A DNA stretch of 64,000 nucleotides, from contig JAPZUE010000004.1 of the NCBI GenBank assembly GCA_027533385.1, forward strand, positions 372,001-436,000. Reading direction: 5' to 3'. The notes beneath the pieces were generated by a model. The model saw nothing but the letters and a program-made list of their open reading frames with translations. It was not told the origin of the DNA and made no database searches. The position numbers were made by a program, and so were the translations under genes. Positions 30,201 through 40,973 of the stretch are shown here, piece after piece. Source of the DNA: Rhizobium sp. (lineage in GTDB: Bacteria; Pseudomonadota; Alphaproteobacteria; Rhizobiales; Rhizobiaceae). Each line of letters begins with the position of its first letter. The stretch's first letter is position 1.

Positions 30201-32662
30201 CAAGCTCTCCAGATATCCGCGTTATACTGTCTGATGGTACGGTCCGAAGAGAACCAGCCCATGCGCGCAGTGTTGCGAATGGTCTTGGAGTACCAGCCCG
30301 TCTTGTCGTTCCAGATGTCGTCCACCTGACGCTGGGCCTTGGCATAGGCATCGAAATCGGCGGCGACCATGAACCAGTCATGCTGGTAGATGCCCTGCAT
30401 CAGGCCGGCATAGCGGTCGCGGTCATCAGGCGAGAAGACGCCCGAGGCAATCGCCGCAAGGGCCTGCTGCAGCTCGCGCGAGGCGTCGATAGCGGCGCGG
30501 GGATTATGCCCCTCGGCGCGCACGCGACCGACCTCGTCGGCGGTCATTCCAAAGATCACGATGTTCTCTTCGCCCACATGATCGCGCATTTCGACATTGG
30601 CGCCGTCAAGCGTTCCAATGGTCAATGCTCCGTTCAACGCGAACTTCATGTTCCCGGTTCCGGAGGCTTCCATGCCGGCGGTGGAAATCTGTTCCGACAG
30701 GTCGGCGGCCGGCACCATGACTTCGGCCAGCGAGACGTTGTAGTTCGGGACGAAGACGACCTTCAGCAGACCGCGCACCGAGGGGTCGGTGTTGATCACG
30801 CGGGCGACGTCGTTCGCCAGTTTGATGATCAGCTTGGCGTTGTGGTAGCTCGGCGCCGCCTTTCCGGCGAAGAGCTTGACGCGCGGCACCCAGTCCCGCT
30901 CGGGATGCGAGCGGATCTGGTCGAACAATGCGACTGTCTCGATGATGTTCAGAAGCTGGCGCTTGTATTCATGAATGCGCTTGATCTGGATGTCGAACAT
31001 CGCATGCGGATCAAGCTTGATGCCCATGCGGCTGGCAACGAGGCCGGCGAGTTTCTGCTTGTTGGCAAATTTCACCGCCGCGAATTTCTGCTGGAAGGCT
31101 GCGTCGTCGGCAAAGGCGTCGAGGCCCTTGAGCTTCGTCGCATCATCCAGGAATTCTGGTCCGATGGCTTCCTTGATCAGATCGGTGAGTGCCGGATTGC
31201 ACTGCATCAGCCAGCGGCGCGGGGTAATGCCGTTCGTCTTGTTGTTGATGCGGGTCGGGTAAAGCTTGTGGAGATCGGCAAACACCGTCTCCTTCATCAG
31301 CTCGGTATGCAGTGCCGAGACGCCGTTGATCGAGTGCGAGCCCATGAAGGCGAGATTGCCCATGCGCACACGGCGATCGCCGCTTTCGTCGATCAGCGAA
31401 ATCTGGCGGATCTCGTGGTCGTTGAAGCCGCGGTTCTTGCGGGCGTCGAGCAGCACCTTGGCGTTGATTGCGTAGACGAGCTGCATGTGGCGGGGAAGCA
31501 GGCGTTCGAAGAGCGGGACAGGCCAGCTTTCCAGCGCCTCCGGCAGCAGCGTGTGGTTGGTGTAGGAGAAGGTGTTGCGGGTGATCTCCCATGCCTCGTC
31601 GAGGGCAACGCCGTGCACATCGACCAGCAGGCGCATCAGTTCGGCGACGGAGACGGCCGGGTGGGTGTCGTTGAGCTGGATCGCCACCTTTTCCGGCAGC
31701 TGGGCGAGCGAGTTGCCCTGCTGAAGATGACGACGGACGATGTCCTGCAGCGAGGCCGAACAGAAGAAGAATTCCTGGCGCAGGCGCAGCTCCTGACCGG
31801 CAGGCGTGGCGTCCGCCGGGTAGAGAACGCGGGTCAGGGATTCCGCCTTGTTGCTCTCGCGCAGCGCGCCGATGTGGTCGCCAGCGTTGAAGGCGTCGAG
31901 CAGGATCGGGTCGATCGGCTGGGCCGACCACAGGCGCAGGGTGTTGACGCGTTCGCCACGCCAGCCAACGGCGGGCGTGTCATAGGCGGTGGCAATGACG
32001 CGCTCGCCCTGTTTCCAGACGTAACGCGGCTCGCCGTCGGGCCCGTCGACGGTCTCGACCGTGCCGCCGAAGCCGACTTCGTAGGAGCTCTCACGGCGCT
32101 CGAATTCCCAGGGGTTGCCATGGGCGAGCCAGCTTTCCGGCAGTTCGACCTGCCAGCCCTCGGCCATCTGCTGGCGGAAGAGGCCGTGAACGTAGCGGAT
32201 GCCGTAGCCATAGGCCGGGATGTTGACGGTCGCCATGCTCTCCATGAAGCAGGCGGCCAGACGTCCCAGACCACCATTGCCGAGTGCTGCATCGGGCTCC
32301 AGGCCGGCAATGACGTCTAACTCGACGGAGAGCGAGGAGAGCGCCTGGCGGATGTCGTCGATCAGGCCGAGGTTCGACATGGCGTCGCGCAGCAGGCGGC
32401 CGATGAGGAACTCAAGCGATAGATAATAGACCCGCTTGCCGTTGTTCATGTAGGTGGTGCGGGTCGATTCCATCCATTTGTCGATGATGCGGTCGCGCAC
32501 CACAAGGATGGTTGCCGTCAGCCAGTCATGCGGGGTCGCGACCTTCGCGTCCTTGCCGATGCTGTAAGTCAGCTTCTCCATGATCTCGGCGGCCAAGGAT
32601 TCCGGATCGGAAACTTCGCGCTTGGGAAGGGGAAGGTCGACTTTGTGGGGAGTCTTGATCAT
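30200..32662 (-). CDS. glgP: Glycogen phosphorylase
   Basis: An 820-residue GT35 enzyme that releases glucose-1-phosphate from glycogen ends. The pyridoxal-phosphate lysine is in EASGTGNMKFALNG, and the GNGGLGRLAACF segment near residue 128 is diagnostic. It is the first gene of the minus-strand glycogen unit and is coupled to glgB by an overlapping stop/start. The promoter should lie in the 200 bases upstream, before the vWA gene terminator. Confidence 0.95.
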   Translation of the reverse strand: MIKTPHKVDLPLPKREVSDPESLAAEIMEKLTYSIGKDAKVATPHDWLTATILVVRDRIIDKWMESTRTTYMNNGKRVYYLSLEFLIGRLLRDAMSNLGLIDDIRQALSSLSVELDVIAGLEPDAALGNGGLGRLAACFMESMATVNIPAYGYGIRYVHGLFRQQMAEGWQVELPESWLAHGNPWEFERRESSYEVGFGGTVETVDGPDGEPRYVWKQGERVIATAYDTPAVGWRGERVNTLRLWSAQPIDPILLDAFNAGDHIGALRESNKAESLTRVLYPADATPAGQELRLRQEFFFCSASLQDIVRRHLQQGNSLAQLPEKVAIQLNDTHPAVSVAELMRLLVDVHGVALDEAWEITRNTFSYTNHTLLPEALESWPVPLFERLLPRHMQLVYAINAKVLLDARKNRGFNDHEIRQISLIDESGDRRVRMGNLAFMGSHSINGVSALHTELMKETVFADLHKLYPTRINNKTNGITPRRWLMQCNPALTDLIKEAIGPEFLDDATKLKGLDAFADDAAFQQKFAAVKFANKQKLAGLVASRMGIKLDPHAMFDIQIKRIHEYKRQLLNIIETVALFDQIRSHPERDWVPRVKLFAGKAAPSYHNAKLIIKLANDVARVINTDPSVRGLLKVVFVPNYNVSLAEVMVPAADLSEQISTAGMEASGTGNMKFALNGALTIGTLDGANVEMRDHVGEENIVIFGMTADEVGRVRAEGHNPRAAIDASRELQQALAAIASGVFSPDDRDRYAGLMQGIYQHDWFMVAADFDAYAKAQRQVDDIWNDKTGWYSKTIRNTARMGWFSSDRTIRQYNADIWRA

Positions 32663-32859
32663 CGGTCCGCCTGGCGTTGAACGTTCTTCCGGGCAGCTCC
32701 GAAGCGATTGCCGGCGCCGGCCCCTCTGATGTCAGTTTACGCATCGAAATGAAACAGTTGCAACAGGCGGCGGGCTCTAGAGCCAATTTTGTTCACTGGA
32801 CCTACAATTCCGACAAGTGACTGATCTGATTATTTTATCTTCGAAACATGATCAAATGA

Positions 32860-32887
32860 TAAGGCCGCCATCGCGATGATGGCGGCC
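32860..32887 (-). terminator. Terminator of the vWA gene, upstream of glgP
   Basis: Perfect 10-bp stem GGCCGCCATC/GATGGCGGCC with a 5-nt loop. The T-run on the minus strand is short and interrupted, so termination may be partial. Confidence 0.65.
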
Positions 32888-32922
32888 TCATTGTTCGCAA
32901 AAACTAAATCGATTTGATCGTG

Positions 32923-34128
32923 TTAGTTGGTCAGGCGGGTCGACGCTTCGACAGCCTTGTCACCGATTTCCTTGAACGCGGCGACAAGTTCTGCCGCATC
33001 CTGTGCATCGTAATAGTTCGAGGGACTGGAGGCGCAGGCCCGCAGCAGCGCCTGGCCCTTGCTCGGCGCCATGAAGGCGACCGTAAAGATCTGGACTCCG
33101 CTCCTCTTGGCAGCCGTGCAGGTGGCCAGCGTTTCCGTATCTGCGATGGACTGATTGTTGTCACCGTCGGTCATGAAGAGGATGAACCTGCTGGGCTCCT
33201 GGCCGTTCTTGTTTTTGTGGGCCGTGTCTTCGCTCGTCTTGATGATGTCCTTGTAAGCGCGGTCCATCGCGTCAGACGAATCGGTGCCGCCATTTGCGAC
33301 CAGCGCCTGGACATAGCTCAATGTGTGCGAGGTGCCCCAGTTGAAGCCGACGGGCGTATGCATCCTTGCTTCATAGGAAACGGCCGCCGTGCGGACATAA
33401 CGATCCTCGGGATCCGCCGTGTCGAGTTGCGTCGTCAGGTTGGCCACCGCAAGCTTGAGCGCGTCGATCTTCACGACGTAATTGGTCGTCGTTCTCGTGC
33501 ATCGCGAGTTGGCGCATTTGGTCGGCTGGGCCGCATTGACCGTCGTGGTATCCCAGGCCATGGAACCGGAGCGGTCGAGAACAAGATACATCGACATTGC
33601 GTTCTTGCTCTCGCTGGTGGCGCGGGCCGTCGCCGTCACCCCCACCGTCATCTTGTCCCAGCCAAGAAGCGCCGTCATCCCGTTTGTGGGGACGTCGATC
33701 TGGGTTGTCAGGGTGACGTCATAGGTATTGCCGGACTGGCTCTTGTTGCGGACGACAGTTCCAATCGCCGCCTCAAGCGGATCGACAGGTGCCAGCTCTC
33801 CTTCGGTGGTTTCGCTGGTCTTGGCGCCCGGGACGACATTGTAGAACTGCGCCTTCATGAACTTGCGGGCCATGTCGAGCGCCTCGGCATCCGACATGGT
33901 CTTGTCCTTTGCCAATGCGTTCGCGGCGGAGAGAACGGCCGAGTCGGCTGAGTCCTGCAGGGCATGGCGTACCTGCACCATCTGATTGAAGTCGATCGCG
34001 ATGCCGGCGGTTGCTGCCGTGACTGGCAGGATGATGGCCGTTGCAATGCCAAAATTGCCGGCACGGTCTCGCCAGAGGCGAGATAAGAAGGAGGTGGAAC
34101 GGCTGTCTGGGGTAGTCATCATGTCCAT
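32923..34128 (-). CDS. TadG-like pilus-associated protein with von Willebrand factor A domain
   Basis: A 401-residue protein. The N-terminus has a polar lead, then a hydrophobic TadE/TadG-type segment (FGIATAIILPVTAATAGIAIDFNQMVQVRHA has the family look; residues 26-56), predicted to anchor it in the inner membrane. A vWA domain covers roughly 180-395 with an intact MIDAS start, VLDRSGSMAWD (DxSxS), and FMTDGDNN later. TadG proteins belong to Flp pilus machinery, but no tad genes are nearby. Three ATGs lie within 10 bases at the start; the outermost is given. Confidence 0.82.
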   Translation of the reverse strand: MDMMTTPDSRSTSFLSRLWRDRAGNFGIATAIILPVTAATAGIAIDFNQMVQVRHALQDSADSAVLSAANALAKDKTMSDAEALDMARKFMKAQFYNVVPGAKTSETTEGELAPVDPLEAAIGTVVRNKSQSGNTYDVTLTTQIDVPTNGMTALLGWDKMTVGVTATARATSESKNAMSMYLVLDRSGSMAWDTTTVNAAQPTKCANSRCTRTTTNYVVKIDALKLAVANLTTQLDTADPEDRYVRTAAVSYEARMHTPVGFNWGTSHTLSYVQALVANGGTDSSDAMDRAYKDIIKTSEDTAHKNKNGQEPSRFILFMTDGDNNQSIADTETLATCTAAKRSGVQIFTVAFMAPSKGQALLRACASSPSNYYDAQDAAELVAAFKEIGDKAVEASTRLTN

Positions 34129-34212
34129 CCAAAAATCAGCATTTGGACGGTTTTATCCCCAGACCCATTTCATTCGCTTTAAAGCAATTGGTAAAATTAT
34201 CAGTAATGCGAG

Positions 34213-35094
34213 CTATTGTTTGACCGGGATGACATCCACAGCCTGGGCCGTCTGATGCGATCCATAGCTTTTCAGAACCCCGATCACCGGGGCGACATCG
34301 GCATAGTCCCGCCCATAGCCGACTACGATATGGTCCGTTCCGGCGATGATGTCATTGGTCGGGTCGAGTTCCATCCAGCCGGTGAGCTTGCCGCACCAGA
34401 CCCGGACCCAGGCATGCATAGCGTCAGCCCCTTCCAGCCGTTCCTTGCCCGGAGGCGGGATCGTGCGCAGAAAGCCACTGACATAGCCGGCGGGGATGCC
34501 GAGGCTGCGCAGCGCCACGATCATCACATGGCTGAAATCTTGGCACACGCCACGCTTCTTTTCGAAGGCCTCCGCCGGCGTGGTATCGACCGTCGTTGCC
34601 TCGGCGTCGTATTTGAAGTCCTTGTGAATGCGGCTGCACAGCGTCTCGGCAATCTGGCGAACCGTCATGCTGGGCTTCAGCATGTCGCGGACATAGGCAG
34701 CGATCGCCTTGTCCCGGGGAAGGCGCGGGCTTGTGCCAATGAAGTGATGCGGGGATTCGGCGTCGAGCGACCAGGTCTCGGCGATCTCCTGGGGCAGACG
34801 ATCCAACAGCGGTGAGAAATCCGCAGCCAGCGGCTGGGCCTGCACCATGACGCGCGCCTGCATCCTTATGTCCAGCTTCTCATGCGGCGCGCGCAGGATG
34901 GCATGGCTGGTCGGGTGGCGGAAGAAATCGCTGAATGTGGAGATCTCGTCCGGCTCCGGCGTCACAGTGATCGCGCCGGCGATCAGCCGCTGTCGATCGG
35001 GCAGGGAGAGCGGCAGGAGCCGCAGCATGTGATGGGCGCCGGATGCCGGGACCTCGTAATGGTAGCCGATGTGAAGCGAGAGGTCGTAGAGCAT
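34213..35094 (-). CDS. Transglutaminase-like cysteine peptidase (small)
   Basis: A 293-residue protein with an N-terminal beta domain (residues 1-100) and a transglutaminase-like core. The catalytic triad is visible: Cys in RGVCQDFSHVM, His in ADAMHAWVRVW and Asp in ELDPTNDI. Proteins of this type are mostly peptidases or amidases rather than crosslinkers. It ends a tightly packed three-gene unit (4 bases after the ATP-grasp/alpha-E gene) that also contains a second, much larger transglutaminase. Confidence 0.88.
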   Translation of the reverse strand: MLYDLSLHIGYHYEVPASGAHHMLRLLPLSLPDRQRLIAGAITVTPEPDEISTFSDFFRHPTSHAILRAPHEKLDIRMQARVMVQAQPLAADFSPLLDRLPQEIAETWSLDAESPHHFIGTSPRLPRDKAIAAYVRDMLKPSMTVRQIAETLCSRIHKDFKYDAEATTVDTTPAEAFEKKRGVCQDFSHVMIVALRSLGIPAGYVSGFLRTIPPPGKERLEGADAMHAWVRVWCGKLTGWMELDPTNDIIAGTDHIVVGYGRDYADVAPVIGVLKSYGSHQTAQAVDVIPVKQ

Positions 35095-35098
35095 CGCG

Positions 35099-37513
35099 TC
35101 AGCTCAGATAGGTTTGGGCGAGAATGTCGGAGAGCCTCTCCAGTTCCCGTTCCAGATTGGTGTAGACGTCGGCGCTCATCGTTTCCGGCGTCATGACAGC
35201 CAAGCCCGAATGCAGGCGCATGGCCTCGCGGAAGAGGCTCGACATCTGGCCGTTAACCATGGCGTTCGGCAGTTGCTCGACCTCGATGCGGATCTCGTTC
35301 AGCTGGAAGAGGATCGAGCGCGGGTTGAGCGGATCGAGTGCCAAGAGGTCGGTGACGGTCAGCCGCGCCGTCGAAACATTGTAGCGACGGCGGTGGGTCA
35401 TGACGTTGTCGCCGATTTCGAGCAGCATATCGAGCGAGCCGTCGGGCGCGTCGGGGCCTGTCATGTGGCCGAGCAGACGCGTCATGTGCAGGCCGCGCTC
35501 GAGAAGGCGCCCAATGGTCAGGAAGCGCCAGCCGGTGAAGCGATACATGTTTTCATGCACGAGACCGGCGAAGCCCGCGAGTTTGCGCAAGAGGATCGTC
35601 ATCGCATGGGCGGCATCGTCGCCTGGCTTGACCTTTTCGTGGAAACGCTTGGCTGTCTTCGACAGGTCGTTCAGCGCAAGCCAGCCGTCCGGCGAGAAGC
35701 GGTCGCGGATGTTGCTCGCCGAATAAACGGCGCTGTCGATATTGCGCAGCAGGCTTTCCGGCACGCCGGATTTGGTATCGACATCGATGTCCGAGAGGTA
35801 TTCGCTGACGAAGGCGAGCAGCGGCTGGTCGGGATTGGCGCTTTCGGCATAGCGCGCATGCCAGGCGCGCAGGATGCGCAAAACGCCTTCGGCGCGTTCG
35901 ATGTAGCGTCCCAGCCAGAAGAGGTTGTCGGCCGCACGGCTCGGCAGGCTGCCTGGCATATTGCGGGTGAAGGTCTCTTCCGCCGGCAGCAGCGAGGTCC
36001 GGTCAACCGGCTTGTCGGAGACGATCCAGACATCGGCGGCGCTGCCGCCGGATTGCATGGCGATGGCGGATACGTCCGAGCCACTGCCGATCCGGGCAAA
36101 GCCGCCCGGCATGATCTGCCAGCCGTTCTGGGTACGGGCGGCGAACACGCGCAGCGACATCGGGCGTGGTGTCAGCTTGCCGTCGACCATGGCCGGCGTC
36201 GTCGAGAGCGTCACGACTTCCTGCCCGACGAGATTGCCGGCTTCCGATTCCAGCCATTCGGCGGTTGTCCGGCCCTGCGGGTCCTTGTAGCGCGATCCCA
36301 TGACCGAGCGTCCGCCATCGTCGAAGAAGGGCAGGCGCGAGAAAGCAGAGCCGATGACCATGCGGTCGAGATGGGCTGCCACATGGTCGCGCTCGGCCTT
36401 CTGGCCGCACCACCAGGTGGCGATCGAGGGAAGCTTCAGTTCCTCGCCCAGCAGATGGCGGGAAAGCGTGGGCATGAAGGCGAGCAGCGCACGGGTTTCA
36501 AGAATGCCGGAGCCGAGCGCGTTGACGAAGGTGACGGCGCCGTTGCGCAGAGCCTGCACCATTCCTGGCGTGCCGATATAGGAGTTCTGGTCGAGTTCCA
36601 GCGGGTCGGCAAAGGCGGCATCCAGGCGGCGCCAGAGAACGCTGACGGGTTTCAGGCCAGCCACGGTGCGGACCATGACCTTGCCGTTGACGATGGTCAG
36701 GTCTTCGCCCTCCAGCAGCATGATGCCGAGATAGCGGGCGATATAGGCGTGTTCGAAATAGGTTTCGTTGGCGGGGCCCGGTGACAAGACGGCGATGCGC
36801 TCGTCCGTGCTGCGGGTGCGGGCCTGCAGCGCCTTGCGGAAGGCCCCGAAGAAGGAGGCGAGCCGGTGGACATGCGTCTCCGCATAGATGTCGGAGAAGG
36901 CGCGCGCGGTCGCAACGCGGTTTTCCAGCGCAAAGCCTGCACCCGAGGGGGCCTGCGTCCGGTCAGCGAGAACCCACCAGCTGCCATCGGGCCCGCGCCC
37001 GATTTCGAAGGAACAGAAATGCAGGTAGTGACCGCCGGCCGGCTTGATGCCGACGAGCGGGCGCAGGAATTCCGGATTGGACGCAATCAGCTGCGGTGGA
37101 AGGAAACCCTCCTGCACCAGCCGGTTTTCCGAGTAGATGTCGGCAACGACGGCTTCGAGAAGATTGGCGCGCTGCACGAGGCCATCTGCCAAGACCTGCC
37201 ATTCGGCTTCCGAAATCATCACCGGAATATGCGAGAAGGGCCAGGCCCGCTCGCTTGAACCGCCTGATCCATAGGCGCGGTAGAAGACGCCGGCATCCCG
37301 CAGATAACGATCGGCACGGGCAAACCGCTCGTGCAGATCCTCTTCGGGCATGGTGTCGATCGCCGAGAAAAGGGCCTGCCAGACGGGCCGGACATTGCCC
37401 ATGTTGTCGATCATCTCGTCGGCAGCGCCCGGCAGCGCGCGATAGCCGGCCGTGCGGGCCTCGCTCTTCGGCGCGTCTGGCGGGGAAAGCTCCGCTGCCG
37501 TCTTCTGTGCCAT
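35099..37513 (-). CDS. Circularly permuted ATP-grasp protein fused to an alpha-E domain
   Basis: An 804-residue fusion. The first two thirds (about 25-480) are a circularly permuted ATP-grasp amidoligase-type domain (segments NPEFLRPLVGI, LADRTQAPSGAGFALENR, LSPGPANETYFEHAYIAR). The last third is the helical alpha-E (DUF403) domain, recognised by PSRAADNLFWLGRYIERAEG and by the ENMYRFTGWRFLTIGRLLERG segment. The two are separate genes in many bacteria. Comparative work on ATP-grasp amidoligases predicted that such operons make and process unusual peptides or modify proteins. No substrate is established. Start is the ATG following a TTG, 3 bases after the upstream stop. Confidence 0.88.
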   Translation of the reverse strand: MAQKTAAELSPPDAPKSEARTAGYRALPGAADEMIDNMGNVRPVWQALFSAIDTMPEEDLHERFARADRYLRDAGVFYRAYGSGGSSERAWPFSHIPVMISEAEWQVLADGLVQRANLLEAVVADIYSENRLVQEGFLPPQLIASNPEFLRPLVGIKPAGGHYLHFCSFEIGRGPDGSWWVLADRTQAPSGAGFALENRVATARAFSDIYAETHVHRLASFFGAFRKALQARTRSTDERIAVLSPGPANETYFEHAYIARYLGIMLLEGEDLTIVNGKVMVRTVAGLKPVSVLWRRLDAAFADPLELDQNSYIGTPGMVQALRNGAVTFVNALGSGILETRALLAFMPTLSRHLLGEELKLPSIATWWCGQKAERDHVAAHLDRMVIGSAFSRLPFFDDGGRSVMGSRYKDPQGRTTAEWLESEAGNLVGQEVVTLSTTPAMVDGKLTPRPMSLRVFAARTQNGWQIMPGGFARIGSGSDVSAIAMQSGGSAADVWIVSDKPVDRTSLLPAEETFTRNMPGSLPSRAADNLFWLGRYIERAEGVLRILRAWHARYAESANPDQPLLAFVSEYLSDIDVDTKSGVPESLLRNIDSAVYSASNIRDRFSPDGWLALNDLSKTAKRFHEKVKPGDDAAHAMTILLRKLAGFAGLVHENMYRFTGWRFLTIGRLLERGLHMTRLLGHMTGPDAPDGSLDMLLEIGDNVMTHRRRYNVSTARLTVTDLLALDPLNPRSILFQLNEIRIEVEQLPNAMVNGQMSSLFREAMRLHSGLAVMTPETMSADVYTNLERELERLSDILAQTYLS

Positions 37514-37516
37514 CAA

Positions 37517-40500
37517 TCAGATACCTTGCGGTCTTCTCAGGTCCAAAGTGTGCGGGAATTCCGGCGACACCGTCTCTGGCCATAGGGGATAGGAGCCGGC
37601 TGTATGGCCCCATGGCTCGAAACGTGCAAGCCGGCGGGCTTCCGCTTCATTCCCATTCACAGGGAAAGTATCGTAATTCCGGCCGCCGGGATGGGCGACG
37701 TGGTAGACGCAGCCTCCGATCGAGCGGCCGGACCATGTATCATAGATGTCGAATGTTAGCGGTGTGTTGACGGGTAGAACCGGATGCAGGCCCGATGCCG
37801 GCTGCCAGGCCTTGTAGCGAACGCCGGCGACGGCAATGCCGTTGACATCCGTCTTGCGCAGCGGCACGGCGCGGCCATTGCAGGCCACGGTGAAGCGATC
37901 GGGATTGGCCGTTTCCAGCTTCACCTGCAAACGTTCGACGGACGAGTCCACATACCGCACCGTTCCGCCGATCGCCCCCTGTTCGCCCATGACGTGCCAG
38001 GGCTCCAGCGCGCCGCGCAGTTCGAGCTTCGACGCTTCGTATTCGACCTCGCCATAGAAGGGGAATCGGAATTCGAGCTGGGCCGCAAACCATTCCGGCT
38101 TGAAGTCAAAGCCGTTCTGGCGAAGATCCGCCAGCACTTCGAGGAAATCCTGCCAGATGTAATGCGGCAGCATGAAGCGGTCATGCAGGCTCGTGCCCCA
38201 GCGGACGAATGAGCCGCCGATCGGGTTCTTCCAGAAGCGGGCAATCAGCGCGCGGATCAAAAGCTGCTGGGCGAGCGACATGCGGGCATTCGGCGGCATC
38301 TCAAAGCCGCGGAATTCAACCAGGCCAAGGCGGCCCGTCGGACCATCCGGCGAGAAAAGCTTGTCGATGCAGATTTCCGAGCGGTGGGTGTTGCCGGTGA
38401 CGTCGACGAGCAGGTTGCGGAACAGGCGATCGACCAGCCAGGGCAAAGGCGGCAGCTGGCCCTGGTTCGGCAGAGGGATCTGGGCGAGCGCGATTTCGAG
38501 CTCATAAAGCGAATCGTGGCGTGCTTCGTCGAAACGGGGTGCCTGGCTCGTCGGGCCGATGAACAGACCCGAGAAGAGATAGGAGAGCGACGGGTGGCGC
38601 TGCCAGTGCAGGACCAGGCTCTTCAGCAGGTCCGGGCGGCGCAGGAAGGGGCTGTCGTTCGGGGTGGCGCCGCCGACGACAACGTGGTTGCCGCCACCGG
38701 TGCCGCAGTGACGGCCATCGATCATGAACTTGTCGGCGCCGAGGCGGCAAAGGCGCGCTTCCTCGTAGATCGCCGTGGTGGTGGCGACGCAATCCTCCCA
38801 GTCATAGGCCGGATGGATGTTGACCTCTATGACGCCCGGATCGGGCGCGACGCGGATGACATTCAAGCGTTCGTCATGCGGCGGTGTATAGCCCTCGATA
38901 TGGACAGGCAAATTGAGGCTTTCGGCAGCCCGTTCGGCGGAGGCGATGAGATCGAGATAGTCTTCCAGCGCTTCGGTGGGTGGCATGAAGACGCAGACGC
39001 GGCCGTCGCGCACCTCGACGGAAATTGCGGTGCGCACGCGTCCGCCGATTTCCTCATAGGACTGGCCCATCTGCACCTGCTGGCCGGTTTCGCTTTTCAG
39101 CGAATGCTCCGGCATGGCGCGCCCCTTGTCGGTCGAAAAATCCGGCAGCGGCGGCTTCTCCACTGTCGGATCGACCGGGTTGATATAGGGATACCAGGAC
39201 GGCGAGATATAGGGCAGCGAATTCAGCGGCAGGCGAAAGCCAACGGGGCTGTCGCCCGGCACCAGATAAAGCCGTCCGCGGCGCGTGCGCCACTTCTCGC
39301 TGACCCATTTGCGTCCGCTTGAGCGACCCTGCCAGGCCTGGACTGGCAAGACATAGCCGGCGGGATTGGTGAGCCCGTTGCCGAAGACCTTGGCGATGCG
39401 GTTGCGCTCTTCCGGGTCCTTGAGCTTCGAATTGGCCGGGTCGACGTTTTCCGGCAAGCTCGCTTCCTTGATGATCCATTCGGCAGGATCCTCGAAGGCG
39501 GGGGCGACGTTTTCGCTGGGGATATCGAGCTCGGTTGCGATCGCCTGTAACAGCCGGGCGGCATCGTCATGGCCTACGCTGTATCTCCGGTTCTCGACGG
39601 CGATCAGGTCGGGATTGCGCCAGACCGGCTTGCCGTCGCGGCGCCAGTAGAGCGAGAAGGTCCAGCGGGGCAGGCTTTCGCCGGGATACCATTTGCCCTG
39701 GCCGTAATGCAGGAAGCCGCCCGGGGCGAAGCGCTCGCGCAGGCGGCGGATCAACTGGTCGGCCTTGTCGCGCTTGGTCGGGCCGACGGCCGCCGTGTTC
39801 CACTCGTCCGACTGGAAGTCATCGATCGAGACGAAAGTCGGCTCACCGCCCATGGTGAGCCTGATGTCGCGGGCCTGCAGCTCGGAATCCACCTGGTGCC
39901 CGAGGCGGTTGAGCGCGTCCCAGCTGTCATCGGAGAAGGGCTTGGTGATGCGCGGATGTTCGGCAACGCGCTTCACCTGCATGTCGAAGGCGAATTCAGT
40001 GTTCGCCTGGCCGAAATAGCCCCCCGAGATGGGTGCAGCATTGCGGTAGTGCGGGGTTGCGGCCAGCGGGATATGGCTCTCGCCTGTCAGCAGGCCGGAG
40101 GTGGGATCAAGGCCGATCCAGCCGGCACCGGGGATATAGACCTCGGCCCAGGCATGCAGGTCGGTAAAATCGACCTCGGTGCCGGAGGGGCCGTCCAGCG
40201 CCTTCAGGTCCGGGGTGAGCTGGATCAGGTAACCGGAGACGAAGCGGGCGGCAAACCCGAGATGGCGGAGGATCTGCACGAGCAGCCAGCTCGAATCGCG
40301 GCAGGAGCCACGGGCCGAGGTCAGCGTCTCCTCGGGCGTCTGGACGCCCGGTTCCATGCGGATAACGTAGCCGATTTGCTGCTGAAGGCGGGCATTCAAG
40401 CCCACGACCATGTCGACCGTGCCCTGGCCGGGCGTCTTGTCGATCGTCTTGACGAAGGCTTCCAGAGCCGGATCGGCGGGCTCCGGCGTCATGTAGATCT

Positions 40501-40843
40501 TCAGGTCTTCGCGGATGTCGGCCGGATAGTCGAAGGGCCATTTGACCGCTTCTTCCTCGGTGAAGAAGTCGAAGGGATTGTAGACCGTCATGTCGGCGAC
40601 GAGATCGACCTCGATCTTGAACTCGGTCACCGGGTCGGGGAAGACGAAACGGGCGAGATAGTTGCCGTAGGGATCCTGCTGCAGATTGACGAAATGGTTC
40701 TCGGGCGTGACCTTGAGGGAGTGCGAGAGAACCTTGGTGCGCGAATGGGCAGCGGGCTTCAGCCGGATGATCTGCGGCCCAAGGCGGACCGGATTGTCGT
40801 ATTTGTAATGGGTGAGATGATAAATGCTTGCCTTGATTGACAT
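37517..40843 (-). CDS. Large transglutaminase-like protein with DUF2126 domain
   Basis: A 1108-residue protein. The N-terminal 280 residues are a transglutaminase-like peptidase with Cys in [18 protein letters not shown], His in [14 protein letters not shown] and Asp in GLDPTSG. The remainder, about 330-1100, is the DUF2126 region with the [15 protein letters not shown] and [20 protein letters not shown] segments. First gene of the operon with the ATP-grasp/alpha-E fusion and the second transglutaminase. The N-terminal sequence [19 protein letters not shown] matches the family start, so the ATG is secure although its RBS is weak. Confidence 0.9.
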   Translation of the reverse strand: MSIKASIYHLTHYKYDNPVRLGPQIIRLKPAAHSRTKVLSHSLKVTPENHFVNLQQDPYGNYLARFVFPDPVTEFKIEVDLVADMTVYNPFDFFTEEEAVKWPFDYPADIREDLKIYMTPEPADPALEAFVKTIDKTPGQGTVDMVVGLNARLQQQIGYVIRMEPGVQTPEETLTSARGSCRDSSWLLVQILRHLGFAARFVSGYLIQLTPDLKALDGPSGTEVDFTDLHAWAEVYIPGAGWIGLDPTSGLLTGESHIPLAATPHYRNAAPISGGYFGQANTEFAFDMQVKRVAEHPRITKPFSDDSWDALNRLGHQVDSELQARDIRLTMGGEPTFVSIDDFQSDEWNTAAVGPTKRDKADQLIRRLRERFAPGGFLHYGQGKWYPGESLPRWTFSLYWRRDGKPVWRNPDLIAVENRRYSVGHDDAARLLQAIATELDIPSENVAPAFEDPAEWIIKEASLPENVDPANSKLKDPEERNRIAKVFGNGLTNPAGYVLPVQAWQGRSSGRKWVSEKWRTRRGRLYLVPGDSPVGFRLPLNSLPYISPSWYPYINPVDPTVEKPPLPDFSTDKGRAMPEHSLKSETGQQVQMGQSYEEIGGRVRTAISVEVRDGRVCVFMPPTEALEDYLDLIASAERAAESLNLPVHIEGYTPPHDERLNVIRVAPDPGVIEVNIHPAYDWEDCVATTTAIYEEARLCRLGADKFMIDGRHCGTGGGNHVVVGGATPNDSPFLRRPDLLKSLVLHWQRHPSLSYLFSGLFIGPTSQAPRFDEARHDSLYELEIALAQIPLPNQGQLPPLPWLVDRLFRNLLVDVTGNTHRSEICIDKLFSPDGPTGRLGLVEFRGFEMPPNARMSLAQQLLIRALIARFWKNPIGGSFVRWGTSLHDRFMLPHYIWQDFLEVLADLRQNGFDFKPEWFAAQLEFRFPFYGEVEYEASKLELRGALEPWHVMGEQGAIGGTVRYVDSSVERLQVKLETANPDRFTVACNGRAVPLRKTDVNGIAVAGVRYKAWQPASGLHPVLPVNTPLTFDIYDTWSGRSIGGCVYHVAHPGGRNYDTFPVNGNEAEARRLARFEPWGHTAGSYPLWPETVSPEFPHTLDLRRPQGI

Positions 40844-40922
40844 TCGTTACCGCTTCGCTGTTCGCCCTGCCGCTTTTTCCGGCTTGCATCGATCTTGTGC
40901 AATGCAGCGCCATAAAGCAAGC

Positions 40923-40949
40923 GGCCCGGACGGTGGAAACCGCCGGGCC
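40923..40949 (-). terminator. Terminator-like hairpin after the guanylyltransferase gene
   Basis: Stem GGCCCGG(A)CGGT with ACCGCCGGGCC around GGAA, one bulged base; the minus-strand T-run is poor (GCTTGCTTT). It separates the guanylyltransferase gene from the transglutaminase operon. Confidence 0.6.
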
Positions 40950-40973
40950 AACCGGTTTCGATTTGGATGAAAA

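Noticed and set aside
30152..32320. 722-codon plus-strand frame opposite glgP
   Set aside because: Antisense to the clear glycogen phosphorylase gene; no recognisable domain.
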